A DNA stretch of 64,000 bases from contig NZ_CP108513.1 in NCBI RefSeq assembly GCF_035989285.1, forward strand, positions 3,100,001 to 3,164,000, read 5' to 3'. Positions 32,213 through 42,737 of the stretch are shown piece after piece. The translations under genes were made by a program, and so were the position numbers. The notes below the pieces were generated by a model. That model saw only the letters and a program-made list of their open reading frames with translations, was not told the origin of the DNA and did not search any database. The stretch's first letter is position 1; the number at the start of each line of letters is the position of its first letter. The DNA is from Streptomyces sp. NBC_01235 (GTDB lineage Bacteria > Actinomycetota > Actinomycetes > Streptomycetales > Streptomycetaceae).

Positions 32213-32956
32213 TCAGCCGTACGTCTTGACGAGCTCGTCGATCGCCGGCCCCAGGTAGGTCCGGGTCAGCTCGCCCCGGCGGTCGAGCCACTCCCCGTCC
32301 GGCTCCCCCGGCCGCTCGTAGCGGCGCCGCTCGATGTCCGCGACGACCTCCATGGGCGCCCCGAGCCCGGGCAGTGCGTCCAGCGCCTCCCGTTTGGACA
32401 TCAGGCGGCCCTCCCGCAGCGTGGCGGTGGCGCGGGCGTACGTCAGCAGGCCCAGGTCGACCCAGACGTCCTGCCGCCACAGCCGCGCCTTGTCGACGTT
32501 CGGCCGCCAGAACTCCCGCTGGTCGCGGACGACGAACTCGGCCAGCTCCCGGTCCGTGACCGTCGGGAGCAGTTCCGCGGGCGACCGGCCGTGCAGCACC
32601 CGCCCGAACGCGTGCAGCTCGCGTCGGGTGACGGGCGTGACCGGCCGGCGCATCGCATGGCCGTGCGCCCAGGTGAGGTGGGATCTTCCGGTGTCCGCCG
32701 TCGTGTCGGGGGTCAGGTACGTGCAGTGCAGCCCGGCGGCGAGCGGCTCGGCGCGCAGCCGCCGGTGCAGCGCGACGACCCGCCGCACGGTGCCCGGGGT
32801 CGTCGGGGACTCCATCACCGCGACGAGGTCCAGGTCGCTGCGGCCCTCCTGGTAGTCGCCCCCGGCGAGCGAGCCGTGCGCCCAGACGGCGACGGGGGCC
32901 AGGGGCGACAGGGCGGCCAGGAAGCGGTTCAGTAACGCGTCGGTAAGGCTGGTCAC
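32213..32956 (-). CDS. Nucleotidyltransferase-domain protein
   Basis: The 247-residue protein carries the minimal nucleotidyltransferase motif WAHGSLAGGDYQEGRSDLDL (GS-x10-DxD, about residues 26-44). The rest is helical with a conserved FWRPNVDKARLWRQDVWVDL. This domain plan resembles aminoglycoside adenylyltransferases of the ANT type, but identity to known resistance enzymes cannot be judged here. The gene converges on ctaA (13 bp) and follows an amidohydrolase gene on the same strand after 18 bp. Confidence 0.8.
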   Translation of the reverse strand: MTSLTDALLNRFLAALSPLAPVAVWAHGSLAGGDYQEGRSDLDLVAVMESPTTPGTVRRVVALHRRLRAEPLAAGLHCTYLTPDTTADTGRSHLTWAHGHAMRRPVTPVTRRELHAFGRVLHGRSPAELLPTVTDRELAEFVVRDQREFWRPNVDKARLWRQDVWVDLGLLTYARATATLREGRLMSKREALDALPGLGAPMEVVADIERRRYERPGEPDGEWLDRRGELTRTYLGPAIDELVKTYG

Positions 32957-32974
32957 CCGGACAGTCTGTACACC

Positions 32975-34081
32975 TCAGCCCAGCCCGTACACCCTGCGTG
33001 CGTTCCCCGCCGCGATCAGTCCCGCCACCCGCTGCGCGTCCGCCGGCGACCACGCCCCCTCCTCGACCCAGGTGCCCAGCACCCGCTCCAGGGCCACGCG
33101 GAACAGGCTCGCCCCGACCACGTGCAGCTCGGGCAGCCCCTGGGCGCCGCTGGAGAAGAGGATCTTGCCGAAGGGGGCGAGTTCCAGGATCTCCGCGAGG
33201 ATCGTCGCGGCGCGGGCGCCGGTGCGCACCAGGGCCGCCCCGGAGTCGGCGTACACGTGCGGGAAGACGCCGGCCAGGTGGGCGGCGTGACGGTGGTAGG
33301 GGTAGCCGTGCAGCAGGACGAGGTCGGTGCCGAGGCCGGCCGTCGCGCGGACGAAGTCGGTGAGCAGCACGGGGTCGGTGCGGTCGATGCGCGCCCCCGG
33401 CGCCCCGAGCCCCGCGTGCAGTTGCAGGGGCAGTCCCGAGGCGACGGCGATCCACAGCAGGTGCCGCAGCAGCACCGGGTCGCTCAGCTCACCGCCGACC
33501 CGGCGCTCGGCGAGCCAGCGGCCCGCCGCGCCCCGTACCTCCCCCGGCCCGGGCGGCTCGGGCGCGAGCGCGAGGCCGTGCCGGATGCCCGCGACGGAGG
33601 TGAAGGCCACGGCGTTCGCGGCGGACGTGTGCACCGCCTCGGCGAGGTTGGCGAGGAAGGACTCGACGGTGCCGGAGGTGTCGGCGACCTGTTCGGCGAG
33701 GAGTTCCAGGCGCACGATCTCGCGGGCCTCGGCGGCGCCCGCGGAGGCCAGCTCGCCCGGTCCGGTGAGGTCGCCGGGCAGGCCCGTGTCGACCAGGTAC
33801 GTGGTGATGCCGCTGCCGCGCAGCAGCCGGCGGCCCGCTTCCAGTACGCCGAGTTCACGACGCCGGGCGAGATAACGGGCGGGCGGTGAGTGCGGTTCCA
33901 GGCCGAGCAGCGGGGGGCACCAGCGGCGTACCGCGAACCCCGTCTGGGTGTCGAAGAGCGTCGTACCCGGGGCGGGCGGGCCCTCGGTACGGGCCAGCTG
34001 GGCCTCGAAGGTGCCGAGACCCAGCTCCGTTCTCAGGACGCCGTGGCAGTACTGGTCCACCAAGGACGGCGTTTCGATCAT
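32975..34081 (-). CDS. Amidohydrolase-family (TIM-barrel) protein
   Basis: The 368-residue protein opens with SLVDQYCHGVLR, a variant of the D/N-x-H metal motif. Later segments match amidohydrolase_2 barrels: LPLQLHAGLGAPGARIDR, TDLVLLHGYPYHRHAAHLAG, FPHVYADSGAAL and FGKILFSSGAQGLPE. It is distantly like the amidohydrolase half of FluG proteins. Metal ligands seem partly replaced (Tyr-Cys-His at the first site), so activity may differ. Substrate unknown. It probably forms an operon with the nucleotidyltransferase gene 18 bp downstream. Confidence 0.72.
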   Translation of the reverse strand: MIETPSLVDQYCHGVLRTELGLGTFEAQLARTEGPPAPGTTLFDTQTGFAVRRWCPPLLGLEPHSPPARYLARRRELGVLEAGRRLLRGSGITTYLVDTGLPGDLTGPGELASAGAAEAREIVRLELLAEQVADTSGTVESFLANLAEAVHTSAANAVAFTSVAGIRHGLALAPEPPGPGEVRGAAGRWLAERRVGGELSDPVLLRHLLWIAVASGLPLQLHAGLGAPGARIDRTDPVLLTDFVRATAGLGTDLVLLHGYPYHRHAAHLAGVFPHVYADSGAALVRTGARAATILAEILELAPFGKILFSSGAQGLPELHVVGASLFRVALERVLGTWVEEGAWSPADAQRVAGLIAAGNARRVYGLG

Positions 34082-34192
34082 CCGGACTCCCGGGGCTGGA
34101 CCTCGTGCTCCTGAGGTCCTAACGGGTGAACCGGGTGTCAGGTGTTGCGTGAGATGTCGCTCGGTCGTGGGAAATCGGTCGTGGGAAAGCGG

Positions 34193-34549
34193 TCAGCCGT
34201 TCTTCGGTCCGCCGACCTGGATGCCCGCCATCCGCGTCCACTCGTAGGGCCCCGTGCGCACCTTCGCCGCGAACTCGCCGTCGAAGGACTCGTGGGCGGT
34301 GATCCCGGCCTTCTCGACGGCCTGCTCGGCGATGGCGACCGAGGGGGCCACGAGGTCGCCCCAGCCGCCGTCCTCGCCGACGAGGACGATGCGGGCGCCG
34401 CGCTCGCCGATGTACGCGACCTGGCTCTCGGCCCCGCCGTGTTCCTTGGAGAAGGCGCTGATCTGCTTGGCCAGCCGGGCCGCTCGGCGCTCGGCCTTGG
34501 CCGTCTGCTTGGCGTCGGTGCCCTCGTCAACCTGCTTGCTGTCTGCCAT
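34193..34549 (-). CDS. Small conserved protein of unknown function, 118 residues
   Basis: The ATG complementary to 34547-34549 gives MADSKQVDEGTDAKQTAKAE, a charged helical N-terminus (about 1-35). A compact alpha/beta domain follows: ESQVAYIGERGARIVLVGED, GGWGDLVAPSVAIAEQAVEK and YEWTRMAGIQVGG. No membrane segment, signal or cysteine motif is visible. I do not recognise a named family; it looks like a conserved Streptomyces core protein. A 110-bp gap separates it from the amidohydrolase gene. Confidence 0.75.
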   Translation of the reverse strand: MADSKQVDEGTDAKQTAKAERRAARLAKQISAFSKEHGGAESQVAYIGERGARIVLVGEDGGWGDLVAPSVAIAEQAVEKAGITAHESFDGEFAAKVRTGPYEWTRMAGIQVGGPKNG

Positions 34550-34715
34550 GACGAGGATGCTACCGACGGGTAGGTGCTGCAGCGACCGGCGGGCTGCGTG
34601 GCCTTGGCCACTAGGCCGCCCGGCTTCCGCCGACGGTCGACTGCGGGTTGTCCGTGCCGGTCGCGCCCACGCGGCGGAGCCGCAGGTCGATACAGCCCCG
34701 CGCCTCTTGGGGGGC

Positions 34716-35669
34716 TCAGCGCAGGAAGGGGTCCACCGCGACCGCCACGAACAGCAGCGACACATAGGTGATGGACCAGTGGAACAGCCGCATCTCCTTC
34801 AGCTTCCCGCCCGTCACCTCCGCCTTCGCGCGGGTCTGCAGCGCGTGCGCCTCCCACAGCCACCAGCCGCCGGCCGCCAGCGCGACCGAGGTGTAGAACC
34901 AGCCGGTGTAGCCCAGCGGCTGCAGGAGCAGCGAGACGGCGACCATCACCCAGCTGTACAGGACGATCTGCCTGGCGACGGTCTTGTTGGAGGCGACGAC
35001 CGGCAGCATCGGCACACCCACGCGCGCGTAGTCGTCCTTGACCTTCATCGACAGCGGCCAGTAGTGCGGCGGCGTCCAGAAGAACATGACGAGGAAGAGG
35101 ACGACCGGGGCCCACGACACGGAGTCGGTGACGGCCGACCAGCCGATCAGCACCGGCATGCAGCCGGCGATGCCGCCCCACACGATGTTCTGCGAGGTAC
35201 GGCGCTTGAGGATCATCGTGTAGACGACGACGTAGAAGAGGAGCGCACCGAGGGCGAGCCAGGCCGACAGCCAGTTGACGGTCAGGCCGAACAGGAGTGT
35301 CGAGACCACCGCGAGGGTGATACCGAAGGCGAGACATTCACGCGGGCTGACCATCCCGGTGACCAGCGGGCGCTGCGAGGTGCGGTCCATCAGCGCGTCG
35401 ATGTCGCGGTCGATGTACATGTTCAGCGCGTTGGCGCCGCCCGCGGAGAGGTAGCCGCCGAGGCAGGTCAGCAGCACCAGGCCGAGGTCCGGAACGCCCT
35501 GCTGCGCCAGGAACATCACCGGGACGGTGGTGATCAGCAGCAGCTCGATGATCCGCGGCTTGGTCAGCGCCACGAACGCCTTGACCCGGGCCCCGAGCGG
35601 CCGCCGGCTCGGGCTCTGGCTCGTCCCGATAATCCCCACTGGACGGGATTCAACGGCCGTCACGCACAC
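34716..35669 (-). CDS. ctaB: Protoheme IX farnesyltransferase (heme O synthase)
   Basis: CtaB farnesylates protoheme to heme O, the substrate of CtaA. The GTG complementary to 35667-35669 ([20 protein letters not shown]) is chosen because the residues that follow match the N-terminus I recall for Streptomyces CtaB; 317 residues. Nine membrane helices and the UbiA-family motifs are present: [32 protein letters not shown] with the Asp-rich prenyl site, and [16 protein letters not shown]. It is divergent from the transketolase gene. Confidence 0.93.
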   Translation of the reverse strand: MCVTAVESRPVGIIGTSQSPSRRPLGARVKAFVALTKPRIIELLLITTVPVMFLAQQGVPDLGLVLLTCLGGYLSAGGANALNMYIDRDIDALMDRTSQRPLVTGMVSPRECLAFGITLAVVSTLLFGLTVNWLSAWLALGALLFYVVVYTMILKRRTSQNIVWGGIAGCMPVLIGWSAVTDSVSWAPVVLFLVMFFWTPPHYWPLSMKVKDDYARVGVPMLPVVASNKTVARQIVLYSWVMVAVSLLLQPLGYTGWFYTSVALAAGGWWLWEAHALQTRAKAEVTGGKLKEMRLFHWSITYVSLLFVAVAVDPFLR

Positions 35670-36024
35670 CCCTGACAGAGACTCCCAGCGAGCCTCCCCA
35701 TGTGAATACGAGGTAAAGGCTCGCGCGTACCACGCCACTGTAGACGTTGCCCATACCCCGTTATTCGCGGGGGTGGGGTCGTGTTGGACAGCGCTGCCGG
35801 AAGAGCCGAGCACCACTCTGTTGAGCACTCGTACGAGCGGCTCCGTATTCACTTGCCGAACAGGAAACACACCGGTCGGGAGGCGGATCCCGAAGAGTCC
35901 CGGCAGTCTGGAATGACTCGAAAAAATGCACGTTCGCACGGGGGTAGGCTCGACAACGGCCGGTGGGCGCCGCGTGCACCGGCATTCGACATGCGTGACA
36001 TGTGGAGAGGAGCCCTGACCCAGG
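35670..36024. promoter_or_regulatory. Divergent ctaB/tkt promoter region
   Basis: These 355 bp hold no gene. A likely -10 for the transketolase transcript is TAGGCT at 35945-35950, giving a leader of about 70 nt; its -35 is unclear. CTCGTACGAG at 35828-35837 is a perfect 10-bp palindrome. A TACAGT on the minus strand (complement of 35737-35742) may be the ctaB -10. Confidence 0.45.
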
Positions 36025-38112
36025 GTGAGCACCAAGCCGACCACCACAGACCTCGAGTGGACCGAGTTGGACCAGCGGGCCGTGGACACCGCCCGCGTCC
36101 TGGCCGCCGATGCCGTACAGAAGGTCGGTAACGGCCATCCGGGTACGGCGATGAGCCTGGCGCCTGCCGCGTACACCCTCTTCCAGAAGGTGATGCGGCA
36201 CGACCCGGCGGACGCCGACTGGGTGGGCCGCGACCGGTTCGTGCTGTCCGCGGGCCACTCGTCCCTGACCCTCTACACCCAGCTGTACCTGGCCGGCTTC
36301 GGCCTGGAGCTGGAGGACCTGAAGTCGTTCCGCACGTGGGGTTCGAAGACGCCGGGTCACCCGGAGTACGGCCACACCACGGGCGTCGAGACGACGACCG
36401 GCCCGCTCGGCCAGGGTGTCGCCAACGCGGTGGGCATGGCGATGGCCGCCCGTTACGAGCGCGGTCTGTTCGACCCGGAGGCCCCGGCCGGCGAGTCGCC
36501 GTTCGACCACTTCGTCTACGCGATCGCCGGTGACGGCTGTCTTCAGGAGGGCATCTCCGCGGAGGCGTCCTCGCTGGCCGGTCACCAGAAGCTCGGCAAC
36601 CTGATCCTGCTGTGGGACGACAACCACATCTCGATCGAGGGCGACACCGAGACGGCCGTCTCCGAGGACACCGCCAAGCGCTACGAGGCGTACGGCTGGC
36701 ACGTGCAGCGCGTCGCGCCGAAGCCGGACGGCGACCTCGACCCGCACGCCCTCTACAACGCGATCGAGGCCGCGAAGCAGGTGACGGACAAGCCGTCCTT
36801 CATCGCGATGCGCTCGATCATCGCCTGGCCCGCGCCGAACGCGCAGAACACCGAGGCCGCGCACGGCTCGGCGCTCGGCGACGACGAGGTCGCGGCCACC
36901 AAGCGCGTCCTGGGCTTCGACCCGGAGCAGACCTTCGAGGTCGCCGACGAGGTCATCGGGCACGCCCGGCAGGCGCTGGAGCGGGGCGCGCAGGCGAAGG
37001 CGGAGTGGGAGAAGTCCTTCCAGCTGTGGCGTGACAACAACCCCGAGCGGGCCGCCGAGTTCGACCGGATCGCCGCGGGCGAGCTGCCGGCCGGCTGGGA
37101 GGAGCAGCTCCCGGTCTTCGAGCCCGGCAAGTCCGTCGCCACGCGTGCCGCGTCCGGCAAGGTGCTCCAGTCGCTCGGCGCGGTGATCCCGGAGCTGTGG
37201 GGCGGCTCCGCCGACCTCGCGGGCTCGAACAACACGACGATCGACAAGACGTCGTCGTTCCTCCCGGCGGACAACCCGCTGCCGGAGGCCGACCCCTACG
37301 GGCGCACGATCCACTTCGGTATCCGCGAGCACTCGATGGCCGCGGAGATGAACGGCATCGCCCTGCACGGCAACACCCGTATCTACGGCGGCACCTTCCT
37401 GGTGTTCTCCGACTACATGCGCAACGCCGTGCGTCTGTCCGCCCTGATGCACGTGCCGGTGACGTACGTGTGGACGCACGACTCCATCGGTCTCGGCGAG
37501 GACGGCCCGACGCACCAGCCGGTCGAGCACCTGGCCTCGCTGCGCGCGATCCCGGGCCTGAACATCGTCCGCCCGGCCGACGCCAACGAGACGGCGATCG
37601 CCTGGCGCGAGATCCTCAGGCGCTGGACGAAGGTCTTCGGCAAGGGCGCGCCGCACGGTCTGATCCTCACCCGCCAGGGCGTGCCGACGTACGAGCCCGA
37701 CGAGGACGCCGCCAAGGGCGGTTACGTCCTGCTCGAGGCCTCCACGGGGACGCCCGAGGTGATCCTCATCGCCACCGGTTCCGAGGTGCACGTGGCCGTC
37801 GAGGCACGCGAGCGGCTGGAGGCCGACGGGGTGCCGACGCGAGTCGTGTCCATGCCGTCCGTGGAGTGGTTCGAGGAGCAGGACCAGGGGTACCGGGACA
37901 GCGTCCTGCCCCCGTCCGTCAAGGCCCGGGTCTCGGTCGAGGCGGGCATCGGTCTCACCTGGCACAAGTACGTCGGGGACGCCGGTCGCATCGTTTCCCT
38001 GGAGCACTTCGGTGCTTCCGCCGACGGCAAGGTCCTCTTCCAGGAGTACGGCTTCACTGCCGAGAACGTGGCCGCGCAGGCCCGGGAATCTCTCACCGCC
38101 GCCCAGCGCTGA
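36025..38112 (+). CDS. tkt: Transketolase
   Basis: The 695-residue thiamine-diphosphate enzyme transfers two-carbon units in the non-oxidative pentose phosphate pathway. Start GTG 36025; a GAGGAG lies about 16 nt upstream, so the ribosome site is weak. Motifs: [19 protein letters not shown], the TPP-binding [19 protein letters not shown] ending in LLWDDN, the pyrimidine-domain [19 protein letters not shown] and [20 protein letters not shown]. Length and order are standard. It heads the tkt-tal-zwf-opcA-pgl cluster. Confidence 0.95.
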   Translation: MSTKPTTTDLEWTELDQRAVDTARVLAADAVQKVGNGHPGTAMSLAPAAYTLFQKVMRHDPADADWVGRDRFVLSAGHSSLTLYTQLYLAGFGLELEDLKSFRTWGSKTPGHPEYGHTTGVETTTGPLGQGVANAVGMAMAARYERGLFDPEAPAGESPFDHFVYAIAGDGCLQEGISAEASSLAGHQKLGNLILLWDDNHISIEGDTETAVSEDTAKRYEAYGWHVQRVAPKPDGDLDPHALYNAIEAAKQVTDKPSFIAMRSIIAWPAPNAQNTEAAHGSALGDDEVAATKRVLGFDPEQTFEVADEVIGHARQALERGAQAKAEWEKSFQLWRDNNPERAAEFDRIAAGELPAGWEEQLPVFEPGKSVATRAASGKVLQSLGAVIPELWGGSADLAGSNNTTIDKTSSFLPADNPLPEADPYGRTIHFGIREHSMAAEMNGIALHGNTRIYGGTFLVFSDYMRNAVRLSALMHVPVTYVWTHDSIGLGEDGPTHQPVEHLASLRAIPGLNIVRPADANETAIAWREILRRWTKVFGKGAPHGLILTRQGVPTYEPDEDAAKGGYVLLEASTGTPEVILIATGSEVHVAVEARERLEADGVPTRVVSMPSVEWFEEQDQGYRDSVLPPSVKARVSVEAGIGLTWHKYVGDAGRIVSLEHFGASADGKVLFQEYGFTAENVAAQARESLTAAQR

Positions 38113-38145
38113 CGCTCACATACGACACGTAGGAGATGTAATTCC

Positions 38146-39264
38146 ATGACAGACGCACTCAAGCGCCTCTCCGAGGAAGGCGTGGCGATCTGGCTGGACG
38201 ACCTGTCGCGCAAGCGGATCACGTCCGGCAACCTCGCCGAACTGATCGACCAGCAGCACGTCGTGGGCGTCACCACCAACCCGTCGATCTTCCAGAAGGC
38301 GATCAGCAGCGGGGACGGCTACGAGCAGCAGCTCTCCGACCTCGCCGCCCGCAAGGTCACCGTCGAAGAGGCCATCCGCATGATCACGACGGCGGACGTC
38401 CGTGACGCCGCCGACATCCTGCGCCCGGTCTTCGACGCCACCGGCGGCCAGGACGGCCGGGTCTCGATCGAGGTCGACCCGCGCCTGGCGCACCACACCG
38501 AGCCGACGGTCGCCGAGGCCAAGCAGCTCGCCTGGCTGGTCGACCGCCCCAACACGCTGATCAAGATCCCGGCCACCAAGGCGGGTCTGCCGGCGATCAC
38601 CGAGGTCATCGGCAACGGCATCAGCGTCAACGTCACGCTGATCTTCTCGCTGGAGCGCTACCGCGAGGTCATGGACGCCTACCTGGCGGGCCTGGAGAAG
38701 GCGCAGGCCAAGGGCCTGGACCTGTCCCTGATCCACTCCGTGGCGTCCTTCTTCGTGTCCCGCGTGGACACCGAGATCGACAAGCGGCTCGACGCGCTCG
38801 GCACCGCCGAGGCCAAGGCCGCCCGCGGCAAGGCCGGCGTCGCCAACGCCCGCCTCGCCTACCAGGCGTACGAGGAGGTCTTCGCGGGGGACCGCTGGAG
38901 CGCCCTGGAGAAGGCGGGCGCCAACAAGCAGCGTCCGCTGTGGGCCTCCACCGGTGTGAAGGACCCCGCGTACAAGGACACCCTGTACGTGGACGACCTG
39001 GTGGCGCCGAACACGGTCAACACCATGCCGGAGGCGACCCTGTTCGCCACCGAGGACCACGGGCAGATCACCGGGGACGCCGTCGCCGGCACCTACGAGC
39101 AGGCCCGCGCCGAGCTCGACGCCGTCGAGAAGCTCGGGATCGCCTACGCCGACGTGGTGCAGCTGCTGGAGGACGAGGGCGTCGAGAAGTTCGAGGCGTC
39201 CTGGAACGACCTGCTCAAGTCGACCGAGGCGGAGCTGGAACGCCTCGCCCCTTCGGAGGGCTGA
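38146..39264 (+). CDS. tal: Transaldolase
   Basis: Transaldolase moves dihydroxyacetone units between sugar phosphates. The 372-residue length is that of the actinobacterial long form. It shows [35 protein letters not shown] with the Schiff-base Lys, and [20 protein letters not shown]. The start follows GGAG about 9 nt upstream. It lies 33 bp after tkt and 4 bp before the zwf TTG start, so the genes are co-transcribed. Confidence 0.95.
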   Translation: MTDALKRLSEEGVAIWLDDLSRKRITSGNLAELIDQQHVVGVTTNPSIFQKAISSGDGYEQQLSDLAARKVTVEEAIRMITTADVRDAADILRPVFDATGGQDGRVSIEVDPRLAHHTEPTVAEAKQLAWLVDRPNTLIKIPATKAGLPAITEVIGNGISVNVTLIFSLERYREVMDAYLAGLEKAQAKGLDLSLIHSVASFFVSRVDTEIDKRLDALGTAEAKAARGKAGVANARLAYQAYEEVFAGDRWSALEKAGANKQRPLWASTGVKDPAYKDTLYVDDLVAPNTVNTMPEATLFATEDHGQITGDAVAGTYEQARAELDAVEKLGIAYADVVQLLEDEGVEKFEASWNDLLKSTEAELERLAPSEG

Positions 39265-39268
39265 TTCC

Positions 39269-40807
39269 TTGTCACCCCTTTCCGGTTCCGGAGCGAACCC
39301 GCTTCGTGACCCCGCAGACCGACGGCTCCCGCGTATCGCGGGGCCGTCGGGCCTGGTCATCTTCGGCGTCACGGGCGATTTGTCCCGGAAGAAGCTCATG
39401 CCCGCCGTGTACGACCTCGCCAACCGGGGTCTGCTGCCGCCGGGCTTCTCACTGGTCGGGTTCGCCCGCCGCGAGTGGGAACACGAGGACTTCGCACAGG
39501 AGGTCCACGACGCCGTCAAGGAGCACGCCCGCACGCCCTTCCGCGAGGAGGTCTGGCAGCAGCTCGTCCAGGGCATGCGCTTCGTGCAGGGCACCTTCGA
39601 CGACGACGAAGCGTTCGAGCGCCTGCGCGCCACGATCGAGGAGCTCGACAAGGCACAGGGCACGGGCGGCAACTTCGCCTTCTACCTCTCCGTGCCGCCG
39701 TCCGCCTTCCCGGTGGTCATCCAGCAGCTGAAGAAGCACGGCCTGGCCGACCAGTCGCGCGGCTCCTGGCGGCGCGCGGTCATCGAGAAGCCCTTCGGCC
39801 ACGACCTGAAGTCGGCCGAGGACCTCAACGCGACGGTCGAGGACGTCTTCGCCCCGGACCAGGTCTTCCGCATCGACCATTACCTGGGCAAGGAGACCGT
39901 CCAGAACATCCTGGCGCTGCGGTTCGCCAACACGATGTTCGAGCCGATCTGGAACCGGTCCTTCGTGGACCACGTGCAGATCACCATGGCCGAGGACATC
40001 GGCATCGGCGGCCGGGCCGGCTACTACGACGGCATCGGCGCCGCCCGTGACGTCATCCAGAACCACCTGCTCCAGCTCATGGCACTGACCGCGATGGAGG
40101 AGCCCGCCTCCTTCGACGCGGACGCGCTGGCAGCCGAGAAGACCAAGGTGCTCGGCGCGGTCCGGCTGCCGAAGGACCTGGGCCGCGACACCGTGCGCGG
40201 CCAGTACGCGGCCGGCTGGCAGGGCGGCGAGAAGGCCGTCGGCTACCTCCAGGAAGACGGCATCGACCCCAAGTCGAAGACCGACACCTACGCCGCCATC
40301 AAGGTGGAGGTCGACAACCGCCGCTGGGCGGGCGTCCCCTTCTACCTGCGCACCGGCAAGCGCCTCGGCCGCCGGGTCACCGAGATCGCGGTCGTCTTCC
40401 AGCGGGCCCCGCACTCCCCCTTCGACCACTCGGCGACGGAGGAGCTCGGCAAGAACGCGATCGTCATCCGCGTCCAGCCCGACGAGGGCGTCACCGTCCG
40501 CTTCGGCTCGAAGGTGCCCGGCACCTCCATGGAGATCCGGGACGTGTCGATGGACTTCGCCTACGGCGAGTCCTTCACGGAATCCTCGCCCGAGGCGTAC
40601 GAGCGCCTCATCCTCGACGTGCTGCTGGGCGACTCGAACCTCTTCCCCCGCACGGAAGAGGTCGAGCTGTCCTGGAAGATCCTCGACCCGATCGAGCAGT
40701 ACTGGGACAAGCACGGCAAGCCCGCGCAGTACCCGTCGGGCACGTGGGGGCCCGTCGAGGCCGACGAGATGCTCGAGCGAGACGGACGGAGCTGGCGCCG
40801 GCCATGA
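39269..40807 (+). CDS. zwf: Glucose-6-phosphate 1-dehydrogenase
   Basis: Zwf is the entry enzyme of the oxidative pentose phosphate pathway and a main NADPH source. The TTG at 39269 has GGAGGG 8 nt upstream; product 512 residues. NADP-binding GVTGDLSRKKLMPAVYDL, the active-site RIDHYLGKETVQNI and the substrate-binding IEKPFGHDL are all present. It overlaps opcA by 4 nt (ATGA), fitting the need for OpcA in assembly. Confidence 0.95.
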   Translation: MSPLSGSGANPLRDPADRRLPRIAGPSGLVIFGVTGDLSRKKLMPAVYDLANRGLLPPGFSLVGFARREWEHEDFAQEVHDAVKEHARTPFREEVWQQLVQGMRFVQGTFDDDEAFERLRATIEELDKAQGTGGNFAFYLSVPPSAFPVVIQQLKKHGLADQSRGSWRRAVIEKPFGHDLKSAEDLNATVEDVFAPDQVFRIDHYLGKETVQNILALRFANTMFEPIWNRSFVDHVQITMAEDIGIGGRAGYYDGIGAARDVIQNHLLQLMALTAMEEPASFDADALAAEKTKVLGAVRLPKDLGRDTVRGQYAAGWQGGEKAVGYLQEDGIDPKSKTDTYAAIKVEVDNRRWAGVPFYLRTGKRLGRRVTEIAVVFQRAPHSPFDHSATEELGKNAIVIRVQPDEGVTVRFGSKVPGTSMEIRDVSMDFAYGESFTESSPEAYERLILDVLLGDSNLFPRTEEVELSWKILDPIEQYWDKHGKPAQYPSGTWGPVEADEMLERDGRSWRRP

Positions 40808-41928
40808 AGATAGACCTCACGGACACCACGGCCAGCAAGATCAACAAGGCGTTGGTGCAGGGCCGCCGGGCCATCGGCACACCCGCCGTCGGCATGGTGC
40901 TCACCCTCGTCGTCGTGACGGACGAGGAGAACGCCTACGACGCCCTGAAGGCCGCGAACGACGCGTCGCACGAGCACCCCTCGCGCACGCTCGTGGTCAT
41001 CAAGCGCGTCTCGCGTTCCCCCCGGGGCCGTACCCAGTCCCGCCTCGACGCCGAGGTACGGGTCGGCGCGGACGCGGGCACCGGCGAGACGGTCATCCTG
41101 CGGCTGTACGGCGAGGTCGCCGACCACGCCCAGTCGGTCGTCCTGCCGCTGCTGCTGCCGGACGCGCCGGTGGTGGTCTGGTGGTCGGTGGACGCCCCGC
41201 GCGACCCGGCGGGCGACCCGCTGGGCGCCCTGGGCCAGCGCCGGGTCACCGACAGCTACGCGGCGGAGAAGCCCGTGGGCGAACTGCGGGCCCGCGCCGA
41301 GAGCTACGAACCGGGCGACACCGACCTGGCATGGGCCCGGATCACCCCGTGGCGCTCGATGCTGGCCGCCGCTCTCGACCAGGTCAGCGCCGAGATCGTC
41401 TCCGCCGAGGTGGCGGGCGAGGAGTCCAACCCGAGCGTCGAACTGCTCGCCATGTGGCTCGCCGACCGGCTCCATGTGCACGTCCGGCGCGCGATCTCCG
41501 CAGGTCCCGGCCTGACCCAGGTACGGATGGAGACGACCGGCGGCCCGATCACACTGCACCGCTCGGACGGCGCGATGGCCACGCTGGCGCTGCCGGGCCA
41601 GCCGGACCGCGCGGTGGCGCTCAAGCGCCGCGAGACGTCCGAACTGCTCGCGGAGGAGCTGCGCAGGCTCGACCCCGACGACACGTACGCGTCCGCGCTG
41701 CGGTTCGGCGTGGACCGGCTGGGCGGTATCCAGTCGGCCGCGGAGCGGGTCGAGGCGGCGGCCTCTCAGCCCGTGCCGTCCCTCCCGGTCCGCGCGGTGC
41801 CGGACCCGACGGCCGCGGGCCGGACGTCCGCGCCGGCTCAGGCGCCCGCCGCCCCGGCGGGGCAGGGGGAGGCAGACCGGCCCACTCCGGCACAGATGCC
41901 CCCGGTCAGGAAAGCGGATTCGCCGTGA
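40804..41928 (+). CDS. opcA: OpcA, glucose-6-phosphate dehydrogenase assembly protein
   Basis: OpcA supports assembly and redox control of Zwf in cyanobacteria and actinobacteria. The 374-residue protein has family segments VLTLVVVTDEENAYDALKAA, HPSRTLVVIKR, VVLPLLLPDAPVVVWWSVDA and WARITPWRSMLAAALDQV. The last 60 residues are a Pro/Ala-rich tail without clear fold. Overlaps with zwf and pgl at both ends indicate coupled translation of all three. Confidence 0.93.
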   Translation: MKIDLTDTTASKINKALVQGRRAIGTPAVGMVLTLVVVTDEENAYDALKAANDASHEHPSRTLVVIKRVSRSPRGRTQSRLDAEVRVGADAGTGETVILRLYGEVADHAQSVVLPLLLPDAPVVVWWSVDAPRDPAGDPLGALGQRRVTDSYAAEKPVGELRARAESYEPGDTDLAWARITPWRSMLAAALDQVSAEIVSAEVAGEESNPSVELLAMWLADRLHVHVRRAISAGPGLTQVRMETTGGPITLHRSDGAMATLALPGQPDRAVALKRRETSELLAEELRRLDPDDTYASALRFGVDRLGGIQSAAERVEAAASQPVPSLPVRAVPDPTAAGRTSAPAQAPAAPAGQGEADRPTPAQMPPVRKADSP

Positions 41929-42707
41929 GCACTCCCCAGCTGGTCGTGCACCGCGACAAGGAGCTGATGGCGCAGGCCGCCGCGGCCCGCCTCATCACGA
42001 AGATCGTTGACGCGCAGGCCTCCCGGGGCCATGCGTCCGTGGTCCTCACGGGCGGGCGCAACGGCAACGGCCTGCTGGCCGCGCTGGCCGCCGCGCCCGC
42101 CCGCGACGCCGTCGACTGGAGCCGGCTCGACCTGTGGTGGGGCGACGAGCGCTTCCTGCCCGAGGGCGACCCGGAGCGCAACGTCACGCAGGCCCGTGAG
42201 GCCCTGCTGGACTCCGTCCCCGTGGACCCGAAGCGCGTGCACGCCATGCCCGCGTCCGACGGCCCGTACGGCGCCGACGTGGAGGCCGCCGCGGAGGCCT
42301 ACGCCCAGGAGCTGGCCCACGCGGCCGGCCCCGAGAACCACGGCGCGGTGCCCACCTTCGACGTCCTGATGCTGGGCGTCGGCCCGGACACCCACGTGGC
42401 CTCGCTCTTCCCTGAGCTGCCGGCCGTGCGGGAGACCGAGCGCACGGTGGTCGGCGTGCACGGCGCGCCCAAGCCGCCGCCGACCCGGGTCACCCTCACC
42501 CTCCCGGCGATCCGGTCGGCCCGCGAGGTGTGGCTGCTCGCGGCCGGCGAGGACAAGGCGCAGGCCGCGGCGATCGCCCTGTCCGGCGCGGGCGAGATCC
42601 AGGCCCCGGCGGCGGGTGCTCAGGGCCGCGCCCGCACCCTGTGGCTCCTGGACACGGCGGCGGCCTCCCGGCTCCCCAGGTCGCTGTACCCGCCGGCGTC
42701 TCCCTGA
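41925..42707 (+). CDS. pgl: 6-phosphogluconolactonase (DevB/SOL family)
   Basis: Pgl hydrolyses 6-phosphogluconolactone made by Zwf. The GTG at 41925 overlaps opcA; 260 residues. Motifs: VVLTGGRNGNGLLAAL, LDLWWGDERFLPEGDPERN, DVLMLGVGPDTHVASLFP and RVTLTLPAIRSAREVWLLAAG. In most family members the first motif reads SGGSTP; TGGRNG is a variant. It is the last gene of the pentose phosphate cluster. Confidence 0.94.
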   Translation: MSTPQLVVHRDKELMAQAAAARLITKIVDAQASRGHASVVLTGGRNGNGLLAALAAAPARDAVDWSRLDLWWGDERFLPEGDPERNVTQAREALLDSVPVDPKRVHAMPASDGPYGADVEAAAEAYAQELAHAAGPENHGAVPTFDVLMLGVGPDTHVASLFPELPAVRETERTVVGVHGAPKPPPTRVTLTLPAIRSAREVWLLAAGEDKAQAAAIALSGAGEIQAPAAGAQGRARTLWLLDTAAASRLPRSLYPPASP

Positions 42708-42737
42708 CCCGGACAGCTCTCCACGGAACCCGTACGG

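Noticed and set aside
35700..35760. Rex or PhoP operator in the ctaB/tkt region
   Set aside because: TGTGAATACG and TATTCACTT-like pieces lack the second half site at the required spacing.
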